Positions 23,801 through 45,619 of a DNA stretch of 64,000 nucleotides are shown here, piece by piece. The number at the start of each line of letters is the position of its first letter. Position 1 is the stretch's first letter. Position numbers and translations under genes: made by a program. The notes under the pieces were generated by a model. The model searched no databases. It had not been told where the DNA came from and saw nothing but the letters and a program-made list of their open reading frames with translations. The stretch covers positions 10,891,501 through 10,955,500 of the forward strand of contig CANUEZ040000012.1 of assembly GCA_948099385.1 (NCBI GenBank). Direction: 5' to 3'. The stretch comes from Fasciola hepatica. Lineage: Eukaryota > Platyhelminthes > Trematoda > Plagiorchiida > Fasciolidae.

Positions 23801-26800
23801 GCCAAGTTTTTTTCGAAACACTGAAGACTTCGATTTTAGGCTGAACCGTTTTTGACCTTTATGCTTCTGAGTTATTTTCTGGCCCAATAGCTAACATTCA
23901 GAATGTGTTCACCCCATCAGGTTCAGGTTTAACCGCATCCAGAAGCGTTGAAAAAACGTTCCACTCATCTCTTCTGACTCAGCAGTGATCACCACTGTTT
24001 TGTTATTCATAATGGACCGACCCCACCAACTAACTAGGGATCACTATCGCTATAATCCTTTACTGAGGCTACAATATTGTCTTAAATTAGTGTTATTATG
24101 TATAAAATTAAAGTATCAGCTGTTGAGTGAATCAGTATGGCTTTGGATTTATTTGCGTGAGAAGCATGGTTGTAGGGTTCAGTCATTTGCCCACAAAGAT
24201 GCTTGATGCCTATGCATAAAATTACGCTGCTTGTACGCAATCGGATTTGAGCCTTGCAGAACAGAAATACTTACTTAACAAGAGATAACGAGACGTATTC
24301 CAAATCTTGACGATTGTGAACCAAGGAAGGGATCTTCGGATACGCATATTTTTGCACATGAATAAGGTATACCAATCATTGTTTAGGCTGAATAAGGCTT
24401 TCACAAACCAACTTCAAAACTGCTGTTAGTTAGTTCTTTGACAAAGAAACTGAAACCAACATTCCATCGATTGCCCAAGTGTCCAGATCAAATCAGTGGA
24501 CAGTAGGCTGCTATCAAACTGAGATAACCACCCACTATCGAGTCATCCAGATTACGCCAAGGCCACGGCATCATAAAGAAGTTACACCCATTAACTGTCA
24601 TTCGTTGGATAACAGCCCGGTCAACGTGGCTGTGATCCCATGAGATACTGAACAGTAATTGAAGTTTTCCAAAAACTTCGACAACAAATCTGTTCTTCTA
24701 AAAGGTCAGGCTTATCCGTATGATATTTCACATCGTTATTTGTTATCATAATGTGACTAGTGATAAAAGCTCGTAAATTCTGCAAATTATTAATCTAGCA
24801 TTTGAATAAAGCTGACCGAAAAGGCCGTTGTCACTCGTATGCAACAACTGATGTACGATCAGCATGGCCCTTCCAGTTCAATGACAGTTTGGTTTTCGTT
24901 TCGATTCCTCTATGTCAGATTCTGTTTATTCTAAGATCATTAGAATGTCCAAAACTTTTATTTTCCTGTCAGCCAGACAGTTTTACTAGCAGAAGGTCAT
25001 GAAATGATTTAGACCTAAACGCCTGGCTGTGGGATCATCAACGGGTGCATAGATAAACACTCCTCCAAACTGTTAGTCAATCATGCCAGAATAATACAAA
25101 CGTGTTTGATTTCCCATGCGGGTTTCCCGCCTATATTTGTGATCTACCAGCCATTTCTGTTGTTCACATCTTGAGGTATTCGAGCAATATCATTTTTCCA
25201 AATCGACTCCCATTCCGGTAGTTTTGAACAATGAACAGCGTTCATTTAGTCTAACTTTAGTTCAAATCACTCTAAATGCTTGAGTGCATCTTTGACTATA
25301 ACGCGCTACACTTTCACCACAGTTGCTGGGATCATTATCACGGACTCCTGTTCTCTAAAAGTATCCAGAATTCACTGTAAAATCTTCTGCTGACAGGAAC
25401 ATATTCAGTTCCATGCTCAGCAGTAGAGTCATTTATCGTTTCACACTCGTACTATTAGATATTCACAGACCTTTTAACCGATTACCGATCAGCTTCCCAT
25501 CTGGCCTTATGTTATTCTGTGATATTGCGAAAAGGAATTTTAAGATTCTGTGGCAGACAACCTGGTGATAATTCGTTTTTTATCTCAATGTTTATGAAGG
25601 TATTGATGAATAAACGTGGCTATAGACATAAAGGACATTTTATGAAATTTTCTGAAAGAATCTCAGGACTAATAAATATATACACATTGGATTTCGACCG
25701 GTCTCCTTCCATTAGACATCCGATAACCTATTCTGAACCGCAATCTAGTACTTCATATAAATGTGTACAAGGTGGGCATAACGAACGAATTATGACCTAC
25801 TGCTTAGGGCGTAAATTTAATCTTACTGTGCACTTGAATATTTTGACTATTTCCTTTCTGTGTGGCTGTCTGAGAAAGAGCTTTAACTGATATACATACA
25901 CTGGAGTGTACAAGGGTTATAGAAGTACAAAGTACACGCAACCAGGAGATCGGGATTTTCGAAGTTATGGAAAAAGACTACCAGATGGTTGACGTCCAAG
26001 CCCCCGTAGAGAAATCCATTTGGTTGCATTGTATTTCTTCCTCTTTTTCTACTTTTTCTCTATCTTTTCTTCTTTCTCTCGTCCCATCTTTCGCTGTTTT
26101 TTTTCAATATATGCAACGATAAAGTTCATTGATTTAATAAGTTCCTACTATTCCGTTCTGCAATGACCATCTGAAAAGTTAAATGACCCTCCGTTACTGA
26201 CCGATGTAAATCTCTACTGAAGGCGTCTTTTGTTACGGCAAACGTGTCAAGTTAACTTTGAGCACAGGGCGATTTGTCAGCAAGGACGAGTACCAATTCC
26301 ACCGTGTTCAGTATTACTAGTGAACTATATTATGGAACTGCAGAATGAGTCTTTTCATCTCGGTACAGTTGCAACCGGTGCGTATTTCCCATAAAGTCTT
26401 GGGTAAGAGTGAATGAACGAACGAATCTGTACCATTGGAATAGTCGCGAGCAGAAGACAGGCTAGCTCAGTTGTAATCCACCCACTTCTCGACTTTTACC
26501 CAGGGCATTTGTGCATACACATGTGGATGCACGAAAGCACTTAATCAGTGAGGACATTTCCTTCCCTTTGTACTCAACTCCTTCCTTGCACCCTCACTTT
26601 CTGGGATACTACGGACTCTCAAATGTCCGGATTTACCAAACTGGTCCAATTTTTGGTCAAATCAGAGAAGTAGTGAGCAACAAATAGTCCTAGAAGGAGG
26701 AGGGTTAATTGGTCGATGAATATACATGTAGGCTGGCTGGTCATTTGGACCACATTGGCTTGGACTAGGCCAGTTCAGTGCAGTTTGATTCAGCTCATTT

Positions 26801-27599
26801 CGGTCCGGTCCACTAATCCGATTAGATGACTATTCTCCAATGTGAATGTTTCACAGCTCAAGCCTGTCCCGTACTTATGAAGTCTTTTTCGTTGTTGGCT
26901 ATTCGCTCTCCATCCGAACATGCGTTGTTTCGTGCCTACCGCGTCTAACCACCAAACACCCCCAGCTAGAAATATAACCGACGGAACCACCCAAACATCA
27001 AACCCTGTCAAAATAAACATGTGAGGCTCTATGTGTTTCCAGCTGTCGTCATTGGAAATGGATCCTGATGAGACGAGTTTGTCCTCGTGTACCTGTTTTC
27101 CTTTACTCGAGTATACTCGTGTAAAGAAGAAATGACTCTTATGCATGGTTAGATGAATATATATATGTCTGTTTGTGATTGTATATGAGTGACTATGTGA
27201 ACAGTTCTCTGTCTTAACTGACCACCTGGTGTGAGAGTACGATTACTTCTGTTTATATCACTATCGTAAGCCTCAAGCACGGGGTGTGACCCTGCACCAA
27301 AACCCAGAGAAGTATCTGTAAATCCAATTGAGTCAAGCACACGGATTAAACGAACTATACACTGCGAGGGGAAGTGAAATTATGCGACACAGACGTTATA
27401 TTTTTTGCTTAATTGATTCGGATTTGTGCGGAAAAACAAAGTGTCAACTATCGCTGATTGGTAGGCAGCCAGTTAGACAGTAAAGGTGGACAAAGACTCC
27501 TCAAATCTGTGTATAGTAAATTAAATAGGTGCTAAGGGAAAAATACATCGGAAGATAAAGACACACATATCAGCAGAGAGATCAGGAAACAAAAGGAAA
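20810..27599. other. No recognisable gene
   Basis: Apart from a B-box-like GGATTCAAATCCCC at about 21,757, nothing stands out. The 123-codon frame at 25,519-25,890 (+) and the 118-codon frame at 26,790-27,146 (-) have no motif. Confidence 0.45.
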
Positions 27600-27683
27600 A
27601 AAGAGAGACAGAAAGAGAGATAGACAGATAGATAGTTAGATAGATAGATCACTGAGAGAGAGATCACTGATAGATAGATCACT
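27600..27683. repeat. Degenerate left edge of the GATA array
   Basis: GA-rich DNA with scattered GATA units grades into three tandem 15-bp units of the form GATCACTGATAGATA starting at 27,647, 27,662 and 27,677. The first unit has GAGAGA where the others have TAGATA. The pure array begins inside the third unit. This looks like an older, mutated edge from which the clean array grew. Confidence 0.85.
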
Positions 27684-37072
<9,389 letters not shown>

Positions 37073-39500
37073 GTGAATAGATTTATATTGAAGGCTTTGT
37101 CGATATTTATTGCTTTATCATTTCTGCATGAATCTTTCTCCCCTCTAGTTGATTGAAGTCCTTTTAATAGTGAGAGCCCCGTCAGACTTGGATTTTTTCT
37201 ACTTATGTTTAGCCTTTTCAGTTAGGGTTTCGCATTTGCTAAAACACGTTGTCTTTTGATTTGTATTCGAGAGTGATGTATACTGAGTTCTGTAAACAGA
37301 TTTCAAAAATACGTGTATGATGATGAGCAGAACAGCAGGAATCAGTGTATTTGTTATGCTACGTATCTGCTCCGAAAGTTATCTGTTGATTATGGGCAGG
37401 TTACCGTTTGAAATTTGAAGGCTTTTTCGGTGAGTTGCATGAAAATCTGTCGTATGATAACCGGCACGAGTAGATCCACACAATCATGTGAACATGCTAA
37501 CCTGGATTCTGATACTCACAAACAGACGTAAATGGATGGCATTCACAGTAGAACTGAATGAAATAGGAATCCCTCAATTCACCTCGCAACTTTACAAGTC
37601 ACAATCATGGTCATTCAGAGATGAATCTGTGCAACAGCACGGATGAGAACTAAGTGTCACCTGCAAGATATCATACCTAATCTCTTCATAGTTTATAAAG
37701 AACAATCTGCGATTTCTTTTCGCACACAATACAAACACACTCATACATGCACACTTATGTGGAAGGATTACGTCTAAATTGACTAGCTTCCAACAGACAA
37801 TGAGAGAATTACTTTTTCCACATGCTATCCTTGTCTTCATTCTCCCACCTCATCCAACTCAATCGGGCAATTCAAACCCACACCGTGCCCTACTACTTTA
37901 GTGGTTCTGTGACGCAACCCGTTGTACATGAGAAAAAAAGTAACAACCACCCTGTCATACGTTTTGTCTCATCGTAACTGACAGTGCAGGAAGTGAACAA
38001 AAATAAACAGCCAAGGTTTCCACTTACGCCGACTGTATGAGATGAATTTGAGAAGAGCTTGCAATTCTTGTAACACACTCTTACCCCTTCTTCGCGTTCC
38101 CATCCCACCCCTTCACTCACTCACTCATCCACTCTGTGCCCACGTGAGTCCCATTGAAATCTGGCTCACATAACATTTCACTAGCGCGTACAAATCTTCC
38201 AGATCAAACGGCTTAAGCCTGGGATGGGGAGAGGCGGAGGAAGACGCACGCCGTGTCCGAACTCCATTCTGTCCATCATCAACTTTTGGACTGTGGAAGT
38301 TGAAAACAGATGGCCGCATTCTCAAGGGTCAGAATCAGGCCGTAACAATGTTGCGTGCAGGAGAAAAGCAATTGCAAAGACAGAACGGGATTTTCAAACA
38401 TTGCCGGATGAAATAGTAGTCACATTCAGATCGGAACTGATTTGCGCCCGAGAATGTTTGGTGAATTTATTATGTACTGTTAGAAGATGATACAAAGAGC
38501 GCGACTCGTAACAGTTCAGCTGCGAACAGCTTAACTACAAAAACCTACACTATTTAAGCTCGTGAAGTGTACAGTTAGCTTTTTTGACGAAGATATAAAA
38601 GTCAGATAGAAAAAAACTCGTTGAAGGGATTTTCGATTCCTATCTACGGGTCATAGAACAGAGGTTGTGTCCCACAGACCAACGGATTGCTGCTCCACTC
38701 AACCGCTTCATCGCAAGTTCTACTGAAACACGATACTCAGTAATTCCCATTACGTTCGCCACATCGAGTCTGCTTGACAAAGTCAAGGAATGAGGCCTCA
38801 AATACAGTGAGTCATTGTGAATGGTAATTTTGTTTAGCTGACTTTAAATTAGGCATCATGGTTTTTCAAATACAGTAGAGTAGTGCTCATATTAATAATC
38901 CGATAAATTCAACTGATAATGATCAAAACTAACGGAACTAGGGAACAGTGGAATCGCACTTGGAGAAAATAAATTCAAAAGTGACGCATATTCTTTTTCA
39001 GGAAACAAATCCCAAAAGGTGGTATTCACTTTAATCGATTTGTTTAAATAAATAGTCCTCGTTGTAGTTGTCATCACATACTGCAAGAGTACCGAATCGG
39101 AAAAGTCGTGTTAGGATCCCGTGAACGCCAGAAAAGAATGTATCCTTCGTTTGTTGCATGATAACTGGAGTTGGGCGATGATGCTGTCCCTTCCATCACC
39201 ATTTCATGTCTAGCCGTCTAGTAACAGCTGCGATCCTGTCCTCAATAACCAAGTGCTCTTTGAAATACATTTCTGTTGGAAAGCTACAATGAAGCCAAAT
39301 TACTTTCATCCGTATTTCCAGTTTGGTGAGAAAAAAATAAATTGGTTGTGGAGTAAAATTTCTAACCCTCTCTGCTTAGGCTATGCAATACTGCTATTAC
39401 TACTATTAGTAATTTCAAGCTTATTAGAACTTCTATAAAATTCTTACGATGACTATTCAGTACCGATGATTGTATCAGCTGTTGAATCTTTCCCTCACAG
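37073..39500. other. Gap between GATA array and first recognised exon
   Basis: No coding motif was found. By family structure the missing first coding exon of the dsf-like gene should be very short, so it could sit here unseen or lie upstream of the array. The 88-codon frame at 38,224-38,490 (+) has no recognised domain. Confidence 0.4.
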
Positions 39501-39581
39501 GATATCGCCTACTGAAAATCCCTTGTGGCGTGTGTGGTGACCATTCTTCCGGAAAGCACTATGGGATCTACAGTTGCGATG
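39501..39581 (+). CDS. dsf: Nuclear receptor NR2E (dsf-like), exon with first zinc finger
   Basis: Internal exon encoding the first half of the DNA-binding domain of a nuclear receptor, a nuclear transcription factor. Read in phase from the third base it gives [20 protein letters not shown] followed by GIYSCDG. Three of the four zinc-binding cysteines of finger 1 and the start of the P-box (CDG) are here; the fourth cysteine opens the next exon. A pyrimidine-rich acceptor ending CACAG precedes 39,501 and the donor GTATGT starts at 39,582, splitting the glycine codon of the P-box (phase 1). The residues before PCGVCGD (RLLKI) match the short N-terminal leader of dsf and TLX proteins as I recall the family. 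The exon begins inside a codon, so a further 5' exon with the start methionine must lie upstream; I could not locate it. Assignment to NR2E is strong; dsf over TLX is moderately strong. Confidence 0.88.
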
Positions 39582-40199
39582 GTATGTGCTATGCAATACT
39601 CTCCCTGAGGAAAACACAAGCCTGTCTAGTTAAAACGTTCTTTCTTCTGTTCCACGATGGCTTCGGGCGATTCTCAGTTTGAAGAACGATTTTGTTAACT
39701 CAGAAAACCCACGGTTGTTGAGAGCTCGGGTGTGTACGAATAAATTGCCTCGGCCGCTTTTGCCATTCTAGTATCACTCCCTCGCTTTTCCCACACTTTT
39801 AGATCACATAAACGATACAAAAGCCTTGGTGAAGTGACAGTCAATAATTCGAAGTTAGTAAACAAAACTGATACTCTGAAATGAATAAACTAAGTGGAAA
39901 CCTCTCGTATCTCTTTCCTGTGCAAAGGCATTCGTGATTTCTCCAGCTTATTGACCAGAGTTTTGGTGGTAATTTAACAGTTGATTTATGCACAGGAACT
40001 GTGTAACTCATCCGGAATTATCTCCGTGCTGCTGTTATTTGGCGATTAGTCCCCTGTCACAGTTTATAACGATATGGTTTCAGTTAATATAAATCTGTCT
40101 TCAATTTTGAGTGTTCCTATGTCTGATTTGTGCATGATATGGTTTATCACATTGTGTCAACGTTCAAGTCACTACTGAAATCCATGGAGGCAATATCGA

Positions 40200-40560
40200 G
40201 CTGTTTTATGCTCGCTAGGAATTATCGGCAGTGCGCATCCATCGAGCTCCCGCTGGCACTGGAACGCAGAGTGGACCATTGCGAGTCGGATACCTAAGCA
40301 CCACTTTATCTTGGCCGGCTGAGAATAGTTTGTTGAACATACGAGCTAACAGATGAAGCACCCTTCAGTCAGTGCGTTTTCAAGCCAAGCAACCACTTTT
40401 CGCTCAGCCATCGACTGTTATAACGGACAGCTTATCCACACCTTCCATAGTCCATCAACCTGTCTTCCTTGGTCTATGAGTAGCATTCGATTCAGTCGAC
40501 TACACAGTTCTCTAACGCTGCCTCTCAAAGAAGGGAGTGTCTAAAAAATGTCTTTTTTCC
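40200..40560 (+). mobile_element. RTE-type LINE reverse transcriptase fragment
   Basis: Degenerate plus-strand piece of a LINE reverse transcriptase in the first intron of the dsf-like gene. One frame reads VRFQAKQPLFAQPSTVIT at about 40,371-40,424 (family FxAGFRPGRS block) and, after a stop, VAFDSVDYTVL, a stop, then RCLSKKGVSKK (40,487-40,548), matching the palm motif A block AFDSVDRxxLW with KGVPKK downstream. It stops at the (TA)32 run. Confidence 0.75.
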
Positions 40561-40561
40561 G

Positions 40562-40564
<3 letters not shown>

Positions 40565-40628
<64 letters not shown>
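40565..40628. repeat. (TA)32 microsatellite
   Basis: 64 bp of perfect TA dinucleotide, directly after the LINE fragment, within an intron of the dsf-like gene. Confidence 0.97.
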
Positions 40629-40629
<1 letters not shown>

Positions 40630-41730
40630 TACACTATAGTATTTACGATAGCATAAAGGTGAAATACTAGGTAGCTTTTTACTTCAAAGTTGTTCTTTCG
40701 AATGAGCTTACAGGTTATATTTGGTCACCTTTCCACTCCATGACCTAGAGAGGTGACTGTTTATGAAATGCAAGGTTGTCTGAATGAAGTAAAATCTTCT
40801 TTTCGAGGATGGAGAGAAGGATATAATGAAGAACAGTTTATCAAGGCTGCTGCGGTATTTAATATAATGAAATGAAGTAATTAATGGATGGTAGGAAGTT
40901 AATTACTGCCAACGCAATAAAATTAACAAAAAGAGAAGGCAAACACAGTGGGGGCTCTCACCGTGGATTGTGACAACCAGACTCACTCCAGCTATCGCGT
41001 GAAACGTGATCGAGAGTGAGCACTAAGTCAGCTCAACCAAAGTATTCTCCGTGATCCTACGTCACCGCGATCCGGACATCGTGAGAGTACTAGAGGCATT
41101 GTAGACCATCCATCTCAACCCTACATTGTGCTTTCGAAATCGACCGAACTTTACTCTGAACTTACCACGGCTTGAACAGGTCATGAACGATCATACACCC
41201 CACACACAATCCTATAAATATCCCTGTTTTGAGCATCTCACTAGGTAGATGTCTATTGTCGTACTTTCGCGGCCGATAAGAGTACACGAAAAAATTTCTA
41301 CCATAGAGGTTGTCTTCTTTCTTGTTTGTTCAAGTTCATTACGGGATAGAACTGCATCCGTAACAGAAATAAAGTACATCAGCCAGAACCGTCTTCAGAC
41401 ACCCATCAGCACAAATCCACCATACTTTTTTCAGTCAGCAGATGTGAAAATTCTCAAACAGAAATCAAAATTTATAGCATTAGATATAGTAATTTGTAGT
41501 CTGTCGTCTTTTCGTACAGTCTACCCCGTCTGTTGATCTGTTCAAACTGTTTTCCCACTAGATTTATTTTTTTAAAGTCAGAATTGTTGTTGACTGATAG
41601 TAAATCGTTACTCTGAGTATCGGGGACAAATCTGCTGGTCCACTGCAATAATATGATTGGTGCAACTGGTGATTTGTTGCCTTTGAATGTGCACAGCTAA
41701 TTTTGTTTTCACCTCATCCTTGTTTCGCAG

Positions 41731-41892
41731 GTTGCTCAGGCTTTTTCAAGCGAAGCATTCACAAAAATCGATCGTACACGTGCAAAGCTGAGGGCGATTT
41801 GAAAGGTCACTGCACGATAGACCGAAATCGTCGCAATCAGTGCCGTGCTTGTCGTCTGAAGAAGTGCTTCTTGGCAAATATGAACGAAGAGA
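41731..41892 (+). CDS. dsf: Nuclear receptor NR2E (dsf-like), exon with second zinc finger
   Basis: Second DNA-binding-domain exon of the same gene. After completing the split glycine codon it reads CSGFFKRSIHKNRSYTCK and runs through the second finger to CRLKKCFLANMNEE. It supplies the last cysteine of finger 1, all four of finger 2 (TCK, GHC, NQC, RAC) and the start of the C-terminal extension. The first two cysteines of finger 2 are nine residues apart (CKAEGDLKGHC), whereas most nuclear receptors have five and TLX/tailless have seven; the nine-residue loop with GDLKG is what I recall of insect dissatisfaction. The acceptor ends TTTCGCAG at 41,730; the donor GTGAGT starts at 41,893, phase 1. 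It is separated from the previous exon by a 2.1-kb intron that holds a LINE fragment and a (TA)32 run. The P-box CDGCSG predicts binding to AAGTCA-type half sites, as in other NR2E members (family knowledge). Confidence 0.93.
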
Positions 41893-43989
41893 GTGAGTCA
41901 TGTGTAAGCTTTCAACATTCGGTAACATGGCTTCGTCTGAAAAGATGACAGTCAGTCAACTTTCCAGTTAGCGCGGATAACATTTTTCAAATCTACCTTA
42001 CGATCAAACGATATTGGATAAGTGATCTAAATTTGTTAAATGCCAAACGATGTGTGTGTGGGGGGAGGGGGGCTGCGTGCCTGCTTGCGGGTAGTACAAG
42101 TGTGGGTGGGGGATCTCCGTTCCATCAGTTAGGGCTGGGTCTTTTGAATATGGGTCATTAATTGTTAGTGAAACTGAAACTGAATTCTTCCTTGAATGTT
42201 TCATACGAGTGAGAAACGTGACTGTTCCACCCAGTCGGATCTCTTACACGTTGCCTTCGACTGAACCTGTTCGGAGTACATTCTGAGAACAGTAGACACT
42301 CTACACACTTTTTTCCAAATTCAGCGAATAACTAGAACAATAAAAACACTTCTTGTGATCCCTTAGGGTGTGCGGAATTTTTTTTCGTCGCATCGATGTT
42401 TCTCGTTTGATAAATTTTGCTTCAGAAGGCAAATCCCAGCTTTCAATCAGTTGAACGAATAGACCACAAGGCGGCTTTGAACATTGAAGCACTGAACTAA
42501 TCACTCGAGCAGGGAGCAGCATATCCGGTAACAAAAGCTAACGCTAACAAACAATGAGGTTGTTGAGACGTCGGTCGATCAGGTCAGACAGAAACTAGTG
42601 ATGTGTCGGTTCGGTGATCACCGCAGAAGATCCAGTTGATGAATACTAGCCGCTTGTGGCTAGTCTCTGTTTAGAGAACTCATTTATGGCCGACTCGGTT
42701 CTCAAAATGCATCCTACCTGGCATTGCAGCACTCCACAGTATACTTCTTTCTTCCGTTCTATCGAACATTCAGGTTCATTCCATGACAAAACCAATATTT
42801 AGTCCTTCCATGGTACAGCAAGTACACTGAAACGAGTAAATACATCTTAGATTAAATGGATGTGTCAATAAACCGAAACACCGTGGCGACCAATGAGCTG
42901 TCGACATTGTAGCAAAATATCTCGGTGAATATTTGGTCTTGAAGAGCCACTCTTGAATTCACAACCATTCAACATCAGCTTTTCGCAATTCGTCCTTGTT
43001 ACCCACATGAAAGCAGAGGGGAGACTCGAATGACTAAACCTCGTTGAAGCCACTATTGTCTACTGAGATTGTTCTTAGTGGGCAATTGATCGATGTGTAT
43101 AACGGTTTCGTACCCAACACCATCGTAGTCCCGCAGTTGAGTAACTCGCAGCTGAACGAAACCCGAGACCCAAGCGACGGGGTGGTGGTGGTTGGTGTGG
43201 AGGCTGGCGGTCATGGTGCATGTAAAGCAAAAGTGCTCTTCAGTAAATACAAGACAAAACTATGACGAAAGGCAATGATATCTGGACTAAACCAGTTTAA
43301 CGGAGTTTCTCGATATGGCGAGCTGAGTTTCAATAAATCCTTAAACCAATATAGCATGTCAATAGTGATTTAGGTAAAGGAGTGTACTGGTGTACTTTCT
43401 CCGCTACATTGATGGGTTTACACTCGTCATTTTTTAATGGAAAAGGGAAGTATTTATGCATCCCTGCATCGGTCCCGTTGAAGAAGTAATAAATTCCGTC
43501 CTTAATGAGTAATATAAGGGAAAACATTCACGGACAGTATGATTTACGGATTAACCTGTTTACCAAAAACAGGAACAAGATTCGCCTTGCATTCATTATG
43601 ATTCAGAATGACACAGACACACCCAAAGAAGACAGCAACGTGCACAAAACCAGTTTATTCGGTTACGCAAAGCTAACGGTCACGTAGGGGTTTTGCACAG
43701 AACAGCACCCACATTTAGTCGGTAAAGTGTTTGAGGCTTCTAAGCTTCGGATATTTTTTTGAATCACTAGTGGCTTTGCACATCGGAATGGTTGGATTTT
43801 CAGCACTTACACCATATCCGCAGACAGGAAAATACGAAATCGGGAAATGTGTACAAATTATGGTAATTTTTCAACCAAGTAAACAGTTTCGTATGTCTGC
43901 GCTAACTTCCAATGGATCAAAACACAGACGAGCACAATACGGTAGAAAAAAATTGCGATACGCATAAGCGCGATCCAATAGAAATTTTA

Positions 43990-44180
43990 ACTTTGGTCCC
44001 GTACATGTGGCCGACACAGCTTCTGAAAATACGTCGTGTAGAGAATGATTTATGACTGGAAGTATCTTGGCAGTAAACTGATCACAAGCAATAAAGTGTT
44101 TGTCAGTGATAGTATCAGCAAGTGTATAGAGGCATCTAAAATGTTTTACGGATACTATTATCAGGTTAAAATCTTCAAAA
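43990..44180 (+). mobile_element. LINE reverse transcriptase C-terminal fragment (likely RTE)
   Basis: A plus-strand frame reads WKYLGSKLITSNKVF, then SDSISKCIEASKMFYG. This fits the FxYLGSxIT...EIxxRIxxARxAF block that follows the palm of RTE-type reverse transcriptases. Only this block is recognisable. Confidence 0.5.
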
Positions 44181-44524
44181 GGCCCGGGAATATAACTGAA
44201 AAGTAGTAGAACCAGTGAGGCAGAAGGTATGCAGTTATAAATTCAAAAATTAATAGATGGGTGATCGAAAGTAGTGATAACTTCCTAACTTTACAAAATG
44301 TTGATTCAACGTGCATCGACAATGAAAGACTGTGGGATAGTGTATGAACGAGATATTTAACCGCTGGTAGTATTAGGATGGGTTAGTAATTCGCAGATTG
44401 GAGGGGAAACCCACTAGTGAGGTCTGTATATGGTTCATGAAAAAAAGTGAGAAAAATAATACATCCTGGCATTCAGAAACATTTAGTACAAGAGAGCGGG
44501 AACAGGGTCAGTTTACATTTTTGT

Positions 44525-45600
44525 TTAGTTACTTTCGAGGTTGTCAAGTTCCTTCGGGAGTCGGTAGTTTACATCATAAAACTGCATCGTCGCTGTATTT
44601 TCAGCCAATAAATTTCGATGTGATTGAAAGTTGTTTAGCGTAAAAAGAAAAGACAAGAGGGGAAAAATTGAACCTTGTGAGATATCAGACGCAACTGGAA
44701 GAGAATAGAACATTTGGCCTTTGGAACAAGTGAAAAGCCTTCGATCAGTTAAGTAGTCTGAAATCATTTTGCAGATGTTTGGGCCAATGCCACTTACGGA
44801 GACCACGCCGAGCAATACTGATCGATCAAGGCAACCGTATGCATTTTTGTAATCTTAAAACATCATTCTGGCAGTCTTACATTTCCTGTCTGGAGCCGAA
44901 GCTATTGAATAGACTAGGTAAGCTACGGCATCAAGTTGGGAGCTTGAAGAACGATAGGCAAACTGGTGTGTATCTTCTTCGGCGTACGTGCTTTATCAGT
45001 TTCCAAATGATGTGACAACCGATATTTCCTAAGATTGTATCTATATAAAGCTTATTCTGGCGTTTAACTTCCGATTCGATCAGGTTCTTTAGTTCCTCTA
45101 TTATCAGTTTGCTTGTTCTTTCTTGCTTCACATCTGTTTGAGTACTGCTGAAGAATATTGACCAATTTGGACGTAGACAGATATAAGTGAGCAACGATGA
45201 CTGAATGAAAAATTAAGGTAACCAGTGGCATGTCCACAGAAGACAGAATGATAAGGGTTTGAAAACACGGAAAAATCGGTTGGCGTAACCAGGGCCCTTA
45301 ACTTGACCAGGTTGTTGGGTGAACAGCTCCTCTGAATCATTGTTCTGGATGGTCTTCCTAACACTATGTACCGGTCGGTCTCATTCTTCATTGTCCGACG
45401 TACTTTCAAGATTCAACGATCACAGCTTCTCAGGGGTTAAGGACGTGCCCCAAAATCCTAGTTGTTTTTGCACTTAAGTCCACTTCTTCTTTCGTGTATT
45501 CGTACACCTGTTCCTAAAAGAAAGTTTATACGTGACTAGACATCTGGCTGAAGTCACCTGCGAACATCACATTCAGTGACTGAACACTAAAACCAAGTTA
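44525..45600 (-). mobile_element. CR1-like LINE, decayed, antisense in the dsf-like gene
   Basis: Minus-strand non-LTR element. From high to low coordinates: the endonuclease motif LNVMFAGDFSQM (45,585-45,545) and a TRILGHV block; a charged linker (RPSRTMIQ region, 45,350); then reverse transcriptase with YKNAYGCLDRSVLLG (near 44,810-44,850, family DFxKAFDxVDRxxLL), SGIGPNICKMISDYLTDRR, and SDISQGSIFPLLSFLFTLNN (about 44,640-44,700, family SGVPQGSVLGPLLFxxxIND). Several frame changes and stops intervene. The VPQGSVLGPLLF-type block places it with CR1/Jockey-like LINEs, unlike the RTE relics elsewhere. Confidence 0.8.
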
Positions 45601-45619
45601 ATCTCGAACGTGATGGTTT

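Noticed and set aside
26790..27146. 118-codon minus-strand frame as a gene
   Set aside because: No family motif or splice support.
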